Shown: positions 6,950 to 14,546, counted from the first letter of the stretch. The stretch is DNA of 14,546 bases from Candidatus Sulfotelmatobacter sp. (GCA_030044775.1 JASICF010000141.1:1-14546), one strand, 5' to 3'. Translations and numbers: made by a program. Notes: generated by a model from the sequence alone, not told the origin.

Positions 6950-6964
6950 GCAAATCGAATACCA
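6950..6964 (-). promoter_or_regulatory. Candidate sigma-54 promoter of the lipoprotein gene
   Basis: The minus strand reads TGG (-24), ten bases, then GC within TTTGC (-12): GG and GC have the exact ten-base spacing, and TGG and TTGC match the consensus TGGCACG-N4-TTGC. The CACG part is poorly matched (TATT). The predicted transcription start near 6938 leaves about 19 bases of leader before ATG 6919. The setting between two sigma-54 activator genes raises its plausibility. Confidence 0.4.
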
Positions 6965-7084
6965 GAGTCGGCCTATAAGAATCAATAAGTTACGAGCCCC
7001 ACGCCCGTTCACCGTGTAGAACTTGCCTTTCTCCACGCCAACGCTGGGAAGGCCTTGCCGCATCAGAAGCGGGCCGAGTATCGT

Positions 7085-7090
7085 TATACT
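7085..7090 (+). promoter_or_regulatory. Possible -10 box TATACT before the second response regulator
   Basis: TATACT matches the -10 consensus at five of six positions and lies 59 bases before ATG 7150. No good -35 hexamer is at the right distance, so this is weak. Confidence 0.25.
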
Positions 7091-7149
7091 TCAGTTCTAT
7101 TGCAGGGCTTCGCATTAGAAGACGACGAGGGCATCCGCAAAATCAAGAA

Positions 7150-8553
7150 ATGAGCCACGAAAAAGTCCTGATCGTAGAAGATGAAGAGAACGAGCGCAGC
7201 GGCCTGGCCGAGCTGGTGTCCTCGTGGGGCTATCGCGCCGAAACTGCATGCGACGGCATTGATGGCCTGGAAAAAGCGGCGCAGTGGACCCCATCCATCG
7301 TGGTGACAGATTTGAAGATGCCGCGAATGGGAGGCATGGAACTGCTGGAACGGTTGGCCAAGCAGTCGCAGACGATGGCTGTGATCATGGTAACCGCGCA
7401 AGGCTCAATCAATAGCGCGGTCGAAGCCATGCGCATCGGCGCGTACGACTACATCCCCAAACCCATCGACACCAATCGCCTTCGTACCATGCTGCAAAAT
7501 GCCGCCACGCTTGTCGGTTCGCGCCCCGAACTGGAGACTGCCCGGCGGAAACTGCGCGATTCCGATTCGCTGGGCGAATTACGCGGCGGATCAAAGAAGA
7601 TGCAGGAGATTTTTCGCCTGATTGAGCTGGTCGCCCCTAGCACGGCATCGGTTTTAATTACAGGGGCAAGCGGCACCGGCAAGGAACTCGTCGCTAAAAC
7701 CATTCATCAGTTGAGTTCGCGCCGCGAGCGGCCGTTTGTAGCCATCAATTGCGCAGCCATCCCTGAAACTCTGATCGAAAGCGAAATCTTCGGCCACGAA
7801 AAGGGAGCATTCACCGGAGCGCTGGAGCGGCGCACTGGTTGCTTCGAGCTCGCCGAAGGAGGAACCATTCTGCTGGATGAGATCGGCGAGATGCCGGTTG
7901 GAACCCAGGCAAAGCTTCTGCGCGTGCTCGAAGATCGCAAGCTGCGGCGGTTAGGGAGCAAAGTCGAGACCGCTGTCGACGTACGCGTGCTGGCTGCCAC
8001 CAACAAAGTTCCCGAAGAGGCGGTCGCCAGCGGTGAATTGCGCAGCGATCTTTATTACCGGCTGAACGTTTTCAATATTCACATGCCGCCGCTCCGCGAG
8101 CATAAGGAGGACATCGCCGACCTCGTGCAGGTTCTCTTGGATGAGATGAGCGAGAAACACTCGCGAAGAGTCAGCGCCGTCAGCGAAGCGGTGATGAACT
8201 TATTTACCAACTACTCATGGCCAGGGAACGTCCGTGAATTGCGCAATACCATTGAGCGGGCGATCATCGTTTGCGAGAGCGGCTTGATTGAGACCAGGCA
8301 TCTGCCTCCGGGCTTTGGCCATGCGCCAATGCGAACCGGCGCCAACGACCCCGACGGTGTACGCCTGGGCGTAGGAACAACTGTCGGCGAAGCCGAAAAA
8401 ATGCTTATTCTGAAGACGCTGGAATCCACCAACAACAATAAGACCCGGGCTGCGGAAATACTCGGCATCAGCCTGAAAACCCTGCATAATAAGCTGAAGG
8501 AGTATGGCACCACGCCGGCGGATGGCGACTCGGGGAAAGAAACTCCTGAATGA
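7150..8553 (+). CDS. Sigma-54-dependent response regulator, NtrC family (second system)
   Basis: The 467-residue protein has the full three-domain plan. The receiver (about 4-120) has E10-D11, phosphoacceptor D54 in VVTDLKMP, T82 and K104. The AAA+ domain (about 140-375) has Walker A GASGTGKE (172-179), intact GAFTGA (219-224), Walker B ILLDE (D243-E244) and the arginine-containing LRSDLYYRLNVF region. The Fis-type helix-turn-helix ends the protein (about 420-455, TRAAEILGISLKTLHNKLKEYG), with a short acidic tail. It should open sigma-54 promoters after phosphorylation, most likely by the membrane kinase 96 bases downstream. ATG 7150 has no strong Shine-Dalgarno. It is a paralogue of the regulator at 3239-4666 but not a recent duplicate, as sequence and linkers differ throughout. 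Confidence 0.96.
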   Translation: MSHEKVLIVEDEENERSGLAELVSSWGYRAETACDGIDGLEKAAQWTPSIVVTDLKMPRMGGMELLERLAKQSQTMAVIMVTAQGSINSAVEAMRIGAYDYIPKPIDTNRLRTMLQNAATLVGSRPELETARRKLRDSDSLGELRGGSKKMQEIFRLIELVAPSTASVLITGASGTGKELVAKTIHQLSSRRERPFVAINCAAIPETLIESEIFGHEKGAFTGALERRTGCFELAEGGTILLDEIGEMPVGTQAKLLRVLEDRKLRRLGSKVETAVDVRVLAATNKVPEEAVASGELRSDLYYRLNVFNIHMPPLREHKEDIADLVQVLLDEMSEKHSRRVSAVSEAVMNLFTNYSWPGNVRELRNTIERAIIVCESGLIETRHLPPGFGHAPMRTGANDPDGVRLGVGTTVGEAEKMLILKTLESTNNNKTRAAEILGISLKTLHNKLKEYGTTPADGDSGKETPE

Positions 8554-8649
8554 CGGGCAGTAAGCGGTCGCCAAGTATTGGAACGCGTGACATGGTTCGT
8601 GGGCGCTGCCGCTGGAAATCCGGCAAACGACGACTGACAGCTGCTTCTG

Positions 8650-10530
8650 ATGCGACGCAAAGCCATTATCGTCCTCACCATCGCATTTATGGTCACCGCC
8701 ATGGTGACCGCGTTTTCGTATCTCTACATTTCCCAGATCCTTCGCCAGCGCATCAATAACGCCTACGAGAGCGCCAGCCGCCTGACCCAGCAACTTGCCT
8801 ACTTCGCCGAAAATGACCTACCCGACTTGAGCAGCACGCGTGTCGATACCGACGACCCAGCGGCCGTGCGCCGCGCGCTCGCCGAGTATCTTCCGATGGA
8901 TACGAATCTGCTGAACAATCTCGAATCTGAGGTCGCGCTGTGGCCGTACGTTTACGACGCTTCGGTCGTCGACACGAACGGTAAGGCATTGCTGCATACC
9001 AACCCGCAATTGGTGGGCAAGGGCATCGCGCCGCGGCCCGATTTTCACGCCGTGACCTCCGCCCGTTTCCGCGAGCAGCTTCGGCTGGTTTACAGTCCTT
9101 CGGCGGTTTACGACGTGAGTTTCCCTTTGCAGTTAAACGGATCGCCTTTCGGCACAATACATATCGGTGTTTCCACCGTTTTCTTGCAGAGCGAAATTAC
9201 CCCCAAACTTCTGCACGCGGTTTATTTTTCGATGGCGTCAATTTTTGCTTCTCTTCTACTTGCCGCAGGATTATCGAACATTGCTCTAGGACCGTTGAAA
9301 GAAATCAGCCGTAATCTGGATAGCATGAGCCTGGGCGCGCCCGAGGTTTTTTCAGGCAACGAATCGGAACACGACGAGTTCGGCCTGGTCTCCCTCAAGA
9401 TCGCAAATCTTGGCCGGCAGATGCGCGACAGCCGCGAAATTTTCTCCGCGCTGAAAGATAACGTTGACCAGCTCATGTCCACCTTGCAGGATGGCCTGAT
9501 GTTGTTCACCCGCGATTCCCGTGTGGTTCTGGTAAGCGCGCCGGTCGAACGCTTCCTGGGAAGGCCCAGGAGTGACTTGCTGGGCCGAACTGCAAATGAA
9601 ATTTTCTCGCGCGACTCGCACCTGGGCGGCCTTGTGCTGGAAGCCTTTGAGCGCAAGCGCCCGCTGCAGCAGCGCGAACTGACTTCTGCCGCCGGGGCCC
9701 GGCTGCAGGTATCGCTGGATTTTGTTCAGGAAAAAAGCACGCAGATCGGAGCATTACTGGTGATGAGAGACGCGGAGTCCGTGCGCCGCATCGGCGATGA
9801 AATTGAAACTTCCCGTCGCCTCTCAGCCAGCGGGCGCGTGACCGGGGGAGTAGCGCACGAAGTGAAAAACCCCATCAACGCCATCGTGCTTCATTTGCAG
9901 CTGCTGCAGAATAAGCTTGCCCAGTTGGATCCCGACACGCGCCGCCACATGGATATTATTGGCAATGAAATTCATCGCCTGGATCGGGTGGTGCAGACCT
10001 TGCTGGATTTCATGCGGGCGCGCGAGCTTCATCTGGTGGAAATCGATTTCCGCCGCCTGCTCGATGATGTTGCGCTATTGGCTGCGCCCGATGCGGAACA
10101 GCATGGCGTGATCATTGACCGTATAAAGTGGCACGAGGCTCTGCCGGTAAAAGTCGACACCGACTTCATAAAGCAAGCTCTCCTCAACGTGGTCGTCAAC
10201 GGAATCCAGGCCATGCCCAATGGCGGCCGCCTGGTGATTTCGGCGCGTCGCAAGGAAGACCTCGTCGTGGCCGAGGTACATGACCAGGGCGTGGGCATTC
10301 CCCGCGACGTGCAAAACAAAATCTTCGAGCTGTATTTCACGACGAAGAAGGATGGCAACGGAATTGGCCTCGCCCAGACTTATCAGATTCTGGACTGGCA
10401 CTTTGGCTCCGTCGATTTTGAGTCGACTGAAGGTGAAGGAACAACGTTCCGCTTCCGGCTTCCTGTGGCCGTCGCCGCTTCCGGCATCGGCTCGGAGCAA
10501 GGAGCCGTGGCTCATTCAAACCAATTATGA
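8650..10530 (+). CDS. Membrane-anchored sensor histidine kinase with periplasmic sensor and PAS domain
   Basis: This 626-residue kinase has TM1 at about 5-27 and TM2 at about 188-212, bounding a periplasmic domain of about 160 residues that looks Cache-like (VYDASVVDTNGKALLHTNPQLVGK, then PRPDF and FPLQLNGSPFGTIHIGVS). A HAMP-like linker follows (LGPLKEISRNLDSMSLG), then a PAS domain (about 268-375, MLFTRDSRVVLVSAPVERFLG). The DHp domain has GGVAHEVKNPINAI with H403. The ATPase domain shows N513/N517 (NVVVNGIQAM), G1 DQGVGI (545-550), F-box FELYFTTK (559-566) and G2 GNGIGL (569-574). All catalytic boxes are intact. An in-frame stop 13 bases upstream limits the start to ATG 8650. There is no clear ribosome binding site. 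It follows the response regulator gene and probably phosphorylates it in response to an extracytoplasmic small ligand. Confidence 0.95.
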   Translation: MRRKAIIVLTIAFMVTAMVTAFSYLYISQILRQRINNAYESASRLTQQLAYFAENDLPDLSSTRVDTDDPAAVRRALAEYLPMDTNLLNNLESEVALWPYVYDASVVDTNGKALLHTNPQLVGKGIAPRPDFHAVTSARFREQLRLVYSPSAVYDVSFPLQLNGSPFGTIHIGVSTVFLQSEITPKLLHAVYFSMASIFASLLLAAGLSNIALGPLKEISRNLDSMSLGAPEVFSGNESEHDEFGLVSLKIANLGRQMRDSREIFSALKDNVDQLMSTLQDGLMLFTRDSRVVLVSAPVERFLGRPRSDLLGRTANEIFSRDSHLGGLVLEAFERKRPLQQRELTSAAGARLQVSLDFVQEKSTQIGALLVMRDAESVRRIGDEIETSRRLSASGRVTGGVAHEVKNPINAIVLHLQLLQNKLAQLDPDTRRHMDIIGNEIHRLDRVVQTLLDFMRARELHLVEIDFRRLLDDVALLAAPDAEQHGVIIDRIKWHEALPVKVDTDFIKQALLNVVVNGIQAMPNGGRLVISARRKEDLVVAEVHDQGVGIPRDVQNKIFELYFTTKKDGNGIGLAQTYQILDWHFGSVDFESTEGEGTTFRFRLPVAVAASGIGSEQGAVAHSNQL

Positions 10531-10587
10531 ATCTCGCCCTATCCATGCGGCAGCGGTAAGATCTACGGTAAAGCGCCAAGGGTTGAT

Positions 10588-11355
10588 ATGAATCTGGCCG
10601 CGATCCTGGGAGTTTGGGTCTTCAGTGTGGGATGGTTATCGTGTCCCTCATTCGGGTTGGTGCGGCATGCAGAACCCGCTGCGCTCTTAGCCTTTTCAAT
10701 CGTTCACGCTCAGACGAACCCCGCGCTCTCCGGAGCTTCACCTGCCGGCCCGTCATCACTGTCCGGATCCCAAGCATCGGGCGCTCAACCGGGCGCTGCG
10801 AAAAGCCCTGACCTGCAGAATTCTGCCAAACCCGTCCCCGCATCGCCAAAACCTCGCAAGCGTACAAAGAAGACGAGCTATTCCAATTGCTCCAGTGCTC
10901 CCGCAGTCTTGAGCCCCAATCCCGGTTCGACGGGATCGGCAAGACCGGCAAGCATCCATCGGAGCGTTTCCGGCTCGGGTATTTCGAGCACCGCGAAGAG
11001 TGATTCTGGAAATAGCTCTAAACCGAGCGACGCATCCAATTCGCAACCCTGCCCGCCGAGAAAAAAGATTGTCCGCAATGGAGGCACCGGCGAACCCAAG
11101 ATCGAACTGGAGGGCGGCACTCCTGCCCAGCAGGCTTCCAGCGCGCGTTCCACCGCAGAGATCACCGCAGGGACGGAAGAAAACCTCAAGAAACTCGCGG
11201 AACGAGAACTTAGCTCCAGCGAGCGGCAAACCGTCAGTCAGATCAGACAGTTCATCGAAGAATCCCGGCAAGCAGTCGCCGCGGGCGATCCGGAACGTGC
11301 GCAAGACCTGGCAACGAAAGCGCGATTACTGTCGGAAGAGTTGCTCAAGCCCTGA
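10588..11355 (+). CDS. Secreted Ser/Pro-rich low-complexity protein with helical C-terminus, function unknown
   Basis: This 255-residue protein begins with two hydrophobic stretches (about 4-24 and 30-40) ending in VHAQ, giving a long signal-like or membrane-anchor region. Residues about 42-150 are Ser/Pro/Gly/Ala-rich with basic patches and are probably disordered. A conserved-looking block CPPRKKIVRNGGTGEPKIEL (about 155-174) leads to a charged helical tail (about 185-255, TEENLKKLAERELSSSERQ, RQFIEESRQAVAAGDPERAQDLA). I associate this block-plus-tail arrangement with uncharacterised acidobacterial proteins, from memory only. AAGGG lies five bases before ATG 10588. It begins 57 bases after the membrane kinase on the same strand and may share its transcript. 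Its stop is two bases from the convergent TPR gene. Repetitive composition means the exact start is less certain than the tail. Confidence 0.75.
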   Translation: MNLAAILGVWVFSVGWLSCPSFGLVRHAEPAALLAFSIVHAQTNPALSGASPAGPSSLSGSQASGAQPGAAKSPDLQNSAKPVPASPKPRKRTKKTSYSNCSSAPAVLSPNPGSTGSARPASIHRSVSGSGISSTAKSDSGNSSKPSDASNSQPCPPRKKIVRNGGTGEPKIELEGGTPAQQASSARSTAEITAGTEENLKKLAERELSSSERQTVSQIRQFIEESRQAVAAGDPERAQDLATKARLLSEELLKP

Positions 11356-11378
11356 CGTTATTTGCCTTTGGCTCGAGC
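11343..11378. terminator. Imperfect inverted repeat spanning two convergent stop codons
   Basis: GCTCAAGCC (11343-11351) and GGCTCGAGC (11370-11378) pair over eight of nine positions around an 18-base loop that contains both stop codons. It could act as a shared end signal for the two converging genes. The loop is long and there is no clean U-tract, so this is tentative. Confidence 0.3.
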
Positions 11379-12509
11379 GGCGTTCACTTTGGCCAGCAAA
11401 TCCTGCGACATCGCCTGTACCGGACCTTGAATCTTGGCGTCTTCCGTCAACACTTCACGCGCTTCCGTCAGCTTACTGAGCTTGGCATAAGCAAAACCCA
11501 AACGATAGAGCGCGATCGAATATTGCTGTTCGTCTTCGCTTCGAAGCAATTCGACGGCTGACTTCAACTCTGGAACCGAAGCCGCGGTCTTGTTTTCCTT
11601 GATATATGCATATCCCAGAATTGAATGTGCAACTCCGGCCGAAAGCTTGCGCGGCTTGTCTGCATCAGGCTGATCGGCCTTCGCTACCTCAATCGCTTTC
11701 TGCGAGTATGTGACTGCCTTGGCAACACTGCCCGGCTTGGGGTCGTCGACCGTGGCTCCAGCAAGCAGCAACAATGCCGGCAACGAATTGGGATTGGCCG
11801 CGAGAACCTTTTCTCCATAAGCAAACAGACGCCCCTGGTCGTTTAGTTGCCCCGGCCCGAGGGTGTACATGGCGTAACTCGAAACCTGGCTCTGAAATTT
11901 GGAGTCGGGAAAGGCCTCCGAATATGCCTCAATGTCAGTCATGCGGGTTTTCGCGTCGGTTTCACTGGCGATCACATTGAATCCGGCTGCCTCCAGAAAA
12001 TTGCACGAGTTTGCCGCCGCGGCTTTGTCATCGGCAATCTGTTTCTGAAAATCTTCGGCGGTCACGCTTTCTGGCCGGGTTTGCTTTTCAATGGAGTTGC
12101 ACACGGCTCCTCCTTTGACGGCGTACTGCATGAGCCGGGCATTGTCTTTTGCCAGTTGTGCAATGCTCGCCTGCGAAACCAGGATGTCGAGATTTTTTGG
12201 AGAGCCGGCCAGCGCCTTGTCACCGAAATCGAGGGCTTTCACCAAATCTCCCGAACTCTGATACGCCTGCGAGATCTGCCAATCGCCATAGGCTACAGCC
12301 GCAGGATCGGCAGAATATTTCTGCACAAAATCTTGGTACATGGCCAACTTTTTGGCAGCGTCCTGTTCGCTGGAGATGGCTTGAAGGTCGTGATCTTCCG
12401 GCGTGCCTGCAGGAATAATGATTTTGTCGGTCTGCGCGAGGGTCAGTTCCGAAAAGAAGAGAAAACCGGAAACCACCAGCGTCGCCGGCATGCTGCAATG
12501 GCGTTTCAT
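11358..12509 (-). CDS. Secreted tetratricopeptide-repeat protein, 383 aa
   Basis: The protein starts with a signal peptide (MKRHC, then a hydrophobic LVVSGFLFFSELTLAQ, cleavage probably before or after Q26), so it is exported and probably periplasmic. TPR-like helix pairs are seen at about 72-105 (WQISQAYQSSGDLVKALDFG), about 300-332 (AHSILGYAYIKENKTAASVP) and about 338-372 (ALYRLGFAYAKLSKLTEARE), with more degenerate repeats between, indicating a protein-binding solenoid. Two or three cysteines (VCNS, SCNF) may form disulfides. ATG 12509 is chosen over 12596 because a full GGAGGTGA lies upstream at good spacing and the signal peptide starts there. No catalytic domain is seen. It converges on the low-complexity secreted protein gene and diverges from the MFS gene. 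Partner unknown. Confidence 0.88.
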   Translation of the reverse strand: MKRHCSMPATLVVSGFLFFSELTLAQTDKIIIPAGTPEDHDLQAISSEQDAAKKLAMYQDFVQKYSADPAAVAYGDWQISQAYQSSGDLVKALDFGDKALAGSPKNLDILVSQASIAQLAKDNARLMQYAVKGGAVCNSIEKQTRPESVTAEDFQKQIADDKAAAANSCNFLEAAGFNVIASETDAKTRMTDIEAYSEAFPDSKFQSQVSSYAMYTLGPGQLNDQGRLFAYGEKVLAANPNSLPALLLLAGATVDDPKPGSVAKAVTYSQKAIEVAKADQPDADKPRKLSAGVAHSILGYAYIKENKTAASVPELKSAVELLRSEDEQQYSIALYRLGFAYAKLSKLTEAREVLTEDAKIQGPVQAMSQDLLAKVNAARAKGK

Positions 12510-12513
12510 TCGG

Positions 12514-12521
12514 TCACCTCC
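12514..12521 (-). promoter_or_regulatory. Strong ribosome binding site GGAGGTGA of the TPR gene
   Basis: GGAGGTGA is an excellent match to the anti-Shine-Dalgarno. Its GGAGG core is seven bases before ATG 12509, which fixes the start. Confidence 0.85.
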
Positions 12522-12655
12522 GCTGTGGATGGAAAGGTTGTTTCTTTTGGCTAGCACGCGAATCCTAGCTCCGAACACGGCTTCGCGCAAGCGCACAAAT
12601 CACCGATCAAGATGGTCAAGTTTCCGCGTTCTCGATCTTCAGCTAAAGTAGACGG

Positions 12656-13909
12656 ATGCGTCAAATTCTGGGCCAGCGTCCGCTGCGATTCGTGTTTGCC
12701 GCCAACGTGATTTCCATGTTGGGCAGCGGCATGAATTCTGCCGCTGTTGCCTGGTACATCCTGGAAAAGACGCACTCGGAGATGGCCCTGGGAACCTTTG
12801 CGGTTCTCCAAAGCGTTCCCGCCATGCTGATGCTTCCCTTCACCGGCGTCATTATCGATCGGGAAGACCGGCGCATTCTGGTCATGTGGCTGGATGCGGT
12901 TCGCGCCGTCATCATCATTACGGTGGCCATTCTCGCCTTTCGTCATCGTGTGCAGGTGTGGGAGCTGTACTTAATGAACACGCTCGTCGCCGCCGGCTTC
13001 TGGATGTTCTGGCCGACGATCACGGCATTAATTCAGGAGCTCACTCCCGAAGGCCAATTCGTGCAGTCGAATACCTTCCTTTTGGCCGGCGTCCAGGGTG
13101 GATGGCTGATCGCCGGCTCTTTGGTCGGCTTCATGTACAACCATATCGGCCTGGGCGGCGTGTTGTTGATCGACGTTTCTACGTACGTGGTTTCGTTCCT
13201 TTGTTATTTCGCGGTGCGCAAGGGACGGCATGCGGTGTTGCGTCCCCGCGAATTGCGCGCCGATCTCCTTGCCGCGGAAACCCAGTTTCAGCGCTTCTGG
13301 CGCGAAATGCGAGAGGGATTGCACTTCCTCCGCGATCATCGCGCGGTGATTCTGCTCGGCATCAGCTGGGCACTGTTTCTTGGGGCGATGGTCACAGGAG
13401 TGGTTGTTACCCCTTCTCTCAGCGAGCGCACATTTCACGCTGGCGCAGTCGGCTACGGCTGGCTCAACGCCGGGTGGGGCACTGGCGCGTTCTGCAGCGC
13501 CCTCTACGCACCCGCGATTATCGCGTTGCTGGGCGGGAGACGTTCGGTCGCCATTTCGATGGCGGTTTTGTCCGCTAGCGTGATGTTCGCCGCCGTCTCT
13601 CCCTGGCTGCCCCTGGCAATTTCTTTCTATTTCATCATGGGCTCCGCCCGCGGCGTGGGCGGCGTAGCGATGAACACGAACCTGATGGAAATGGTCCCGC
13701 AGCACCTGATGGGAAGGGTTCAGAACGCATTCTATTTTGGTGGAACATTTCTGCAAATGATGCTGGCCCTTGCCGTTGGTACAGTTGCACAGCATGTGAG
13801 CCTGGTGGCCGGTTTTGCCATCATGGCAACGGTCTACGGACTATCGTTTGTGGCGGCGAGCTGGCCGGTAGAAGTGCCTGCGGTTGAGGAAGTGGGAGCC
13901 GTGAAGTAA
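12656..13909 (+). CDS. MFS transporter (EntS/MFS_3-like, probable exporter)
   Basis: The 417-residue protein is hydrophobic with about 12 predicted membrane segments in two halves, and has a charged central loop at about 185-225 (RPRELRADLLAAETQFQRFWREMREG). The loop between TM2 and TM3 carries GVIIDREDRR (64-73), the MFS motif A pattern. A related short basic loop (GGRRSV) is present in the second half. Residue composition and motif placement resemble the MFS_3 group, which includes the enterobactin exporter EntS, so efflux of a small molecule is the likely role; the substrate is not known. ATG 12656 has a weak ribosome binding site. It diverges from the TPR gene across 146 bases. No siderophore or antibiotic genes are beside it. 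Confidence 0.92.
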   Translation: MRQILGQRPLRFVFAANVISMLGSGMNSAAVAWYILEKTHSEMALGTFAVLQSVPAMLMLPFTGVIIDREDRRILVMWLDAVRAVIIITVAILAFRHRVQVWELYLMNTLVAAGFWMFWPTITALIQELTPEGQFVQSNTFLLAGVQGGWLIAGSLVGFMYNHIGLGGVLLIDVSTYVVSFLCYFAVRKGRHAVLRPRELRADLLAAETQFQRFWREMREGLHFLRDHRAVILLGISWALFLGAMVTGVVVTPSLSERTFHAGAVGYGWLNAGWGTGAFCSALYAPAIIALLGGRRSVAISMAVLSASVMFAAVSPWLPLAISFYFIMGSARGVGGVAMNTNLMEMVPQHLMGRVQNAFYFGGTFLQMMLALAVGTVAQHVSLVAGFAIMATVYGLSFVAASWPVEVPAVEEVGAVK

Positions 13910-14062
13910 GCCCATAATGCAAACATTCGAAATTCACCTCCCATTCCGACCGGAGTCGCGGCGAAAGTGAGGACGGAGTGGAGGAACCTGCTTTTCCGCC
14001 GGTGGGCTCAGAGGGATCTGCGTGGTAATGCCCCGCCCTCCGCTGTTATTCTTTCCCATTCC

Positions 14063-14068
14063 AAGGAG
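14063..14068 (+). promoter_or_regulatory. Ribosome binding site AAGGAG of fabI
   Basis: AAGGAG lies five bases before ATG 14074 and fixes the start. The preceding gap (13910-14073) shows no convincing promoter, terminator or gene. Confidence 0.7.
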
Positions 14069-14073
14069 CGCGC

Positions 14074-14546
14074 ATGTCCGCTGATCTGCAGGGCCGTAAC
14101 GGCGTCGTTTTTGGAGTAGCGAATAAACGTTCGATCGCTTGGTCAATTGCCCAGGGGCTTCACTCAGCCGGAATGAAACTCGCCATCACTTATCAGAATG
14201 AGCGATTAGAGCAGGAAGCCAAAGACTTGATTCTGTCTCTGCCCGGCGCCGAAGCCTATATGTGCGATGTTTCCAAAGATGACGAAATCGACCGCCTTTT
14301 CACCACCCTGAAAGAACGGCACGGCAAGCTGCACACTCTGGTTCACTCTGTCGCTTTTGCGCCGGCTGATGAACTGAAAGGCGATTTCGTCAACACCACG
14401 CGCGAAGGGTTTCGCATCGCGCTCGATGTAAGCGTCTATTCGCTGATTGCAGTTGCTCGCGCGGCCGCGCCGCTCATGGAAGACGGCGGCTCCATCATGA
14501 CCATGACCTATTATGCCTCCGAAAAAGTGGTTCCCCGCTACAACGT
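14074..14546 (+). CDS. fabI: Enoyl-[acyl-carrier-protein] reductase (NADH), FabI (3' end outside window)
   Basis: 157 residues are visible. FabI performs the last reduction of each fatty acid elongation cycle, converting trans-2-enoyl-ACP to acyl-ACP with NADH in the cytoplasm. The divergent short-chain dehydrogenase nucleotide motif is GVANKRSIAWSIA (14-26), in place of the classical GxxxGxG. CDVSKDDEID (64-73) and HSVAFAPADELKG (91-103) are the expected adenine and substrate-loop regions, and TYYASEKVVPRYN (145-157) gives Y146 and catalytic Y156. The catalytic lysine a few residues later is outside the window. Ala94 stands where E. coli has Gly93; this is normal in many FabI proteins. An AAGGAG is five bases before the ATG. 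Confidence in the family is high. Confidence 0.96.
   Translation, partial: MSADLQGRNGVVFGVANKRSIAWSIAQGLHSAGMKLAITYQNERLEQEAKDLILSLPGAEAYMCDVSKDDEIDRLFTTLKERHGKLHTLVHSVAFAPADELKGDFVNTTREGFRIALDVSVYSLIAVARAAAPLMEDGGSIMTMTYYASEKVVPRYN

Larger units (their letters stand above)
6920..7149. promoter_or_regulatory. Divergent promoter region between lipoprotein and second response regulator
   Basis: These 230 bases separate two genes transcribed away from each other, so they must contain at least two start regions. A sigma-54-like element faces the lipoprotein (6950-6964) and a TATACT hexamer faces the regulator (7085-7090). No convincing repeated operator was found, although AAGGCCTT (7049-7056) is a short palindrome. 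Confidence 0.5.

Noticed and set aside
7045..7058. TGGG...TTGC resembling a sigma-54 promoter reading toward the second response regulator
   Set aside because: GG and GC are nine bases apart instead of ten, a spacing that normally abolishes sigma-54 recognition.
6920..7063. N-terminal extension of the lipoprotein frame to 7063
   Set aside because: The extension would bury the signal sequence and consume most of the divergent promoter region.
11847..12554. 235-codon plus-strand frame opposite the TPR gene
   Set aside because: It lies antisense to a gene with a strong ribosome binding site, signal peptide and TPR pattern, so it is a shadow frame.
12510..12596. Upstream start of the TPR frame at 12596
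   Set aside because: A strong GGAGGTGA and the signal peptide both point to ATG 12509.
13028..13795. 255-codon minus-strand frame opposite the MFS gene
   Set aside because: Charged, His/Gln-rich translation typical of the antisense of a membrane protein; the plus-strand frame has clear MFS features.

Overview
The window looks like a chromosomal segment of a GC-rich soil-type bacterium, most likely Acidobacteriota (class Terriglobia). That is an inference from overall protein style: a Tat-exported spermidine-dehydrogenase-like flavoprotein, abundant NtrC-type regulators, and a secreted Ser/Pro-rich protein with a 'CPPRKK' block and helical tail that I associate with this phylum. No rRNA, tRNA, CRISPR array, insertion sequence or phage gene is visible. 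Twelve genes are supported, two of them cut by the window edges.

Left part (1-6919), all on the minus strand. In transcription order: a putative lipoprotein (6919-6227); a soluble PAS histidine kinase and its sigma-54-type response regulator joined by an ATGA overlap (5946-4663, 4666-3239); a small protein with a degenerate receiver followed by a kinase-dimerisation-like helix pair (3047-2562); a GT4 glycosyltransferase starting at TTG (2379-1261); a 78-residue CDGSH iron-sulfur protein (1155-919); and a Tat-exported FAD oxidoreductase running off the left edge (869 to <1).

Middle part (7150-11355), plus strand. A second sigma-54-type response regulator, then its probable partner, a membrane-anchored histidine kinase, then a secreted low-complexity protein. 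This block diverges from the lipoprotein gene across a 230-base region that holds a sigma-54-like promoter candidate reading toward the lipoprotein. Two complete NtrC-type two-component systems thus lie back to back around one envelope protein gene, which is the most interesting feature of the window.

Right part (11358-14546). A secreted TPR protein on the minus strand converges on the plus block with only two bases between stop codons. A 12-TM MFS transporter diverges from it, followed by fabI (enoyl-ACP reductase), cut by the right edge just after its catalytic tyrosine. These look like ordinary housekeeping or accessory genes.

The signal chain I infer is: kinase 2 senses the envelope or outside, kinase 1 senses the cytoplasm, both feed sigma-54 activators with intact GAFTGA loops, and the pseudo-receiver protein may modulate the first pair. 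Target promoters other than the candidate next to the lipoprotein cannot be seen from this window.
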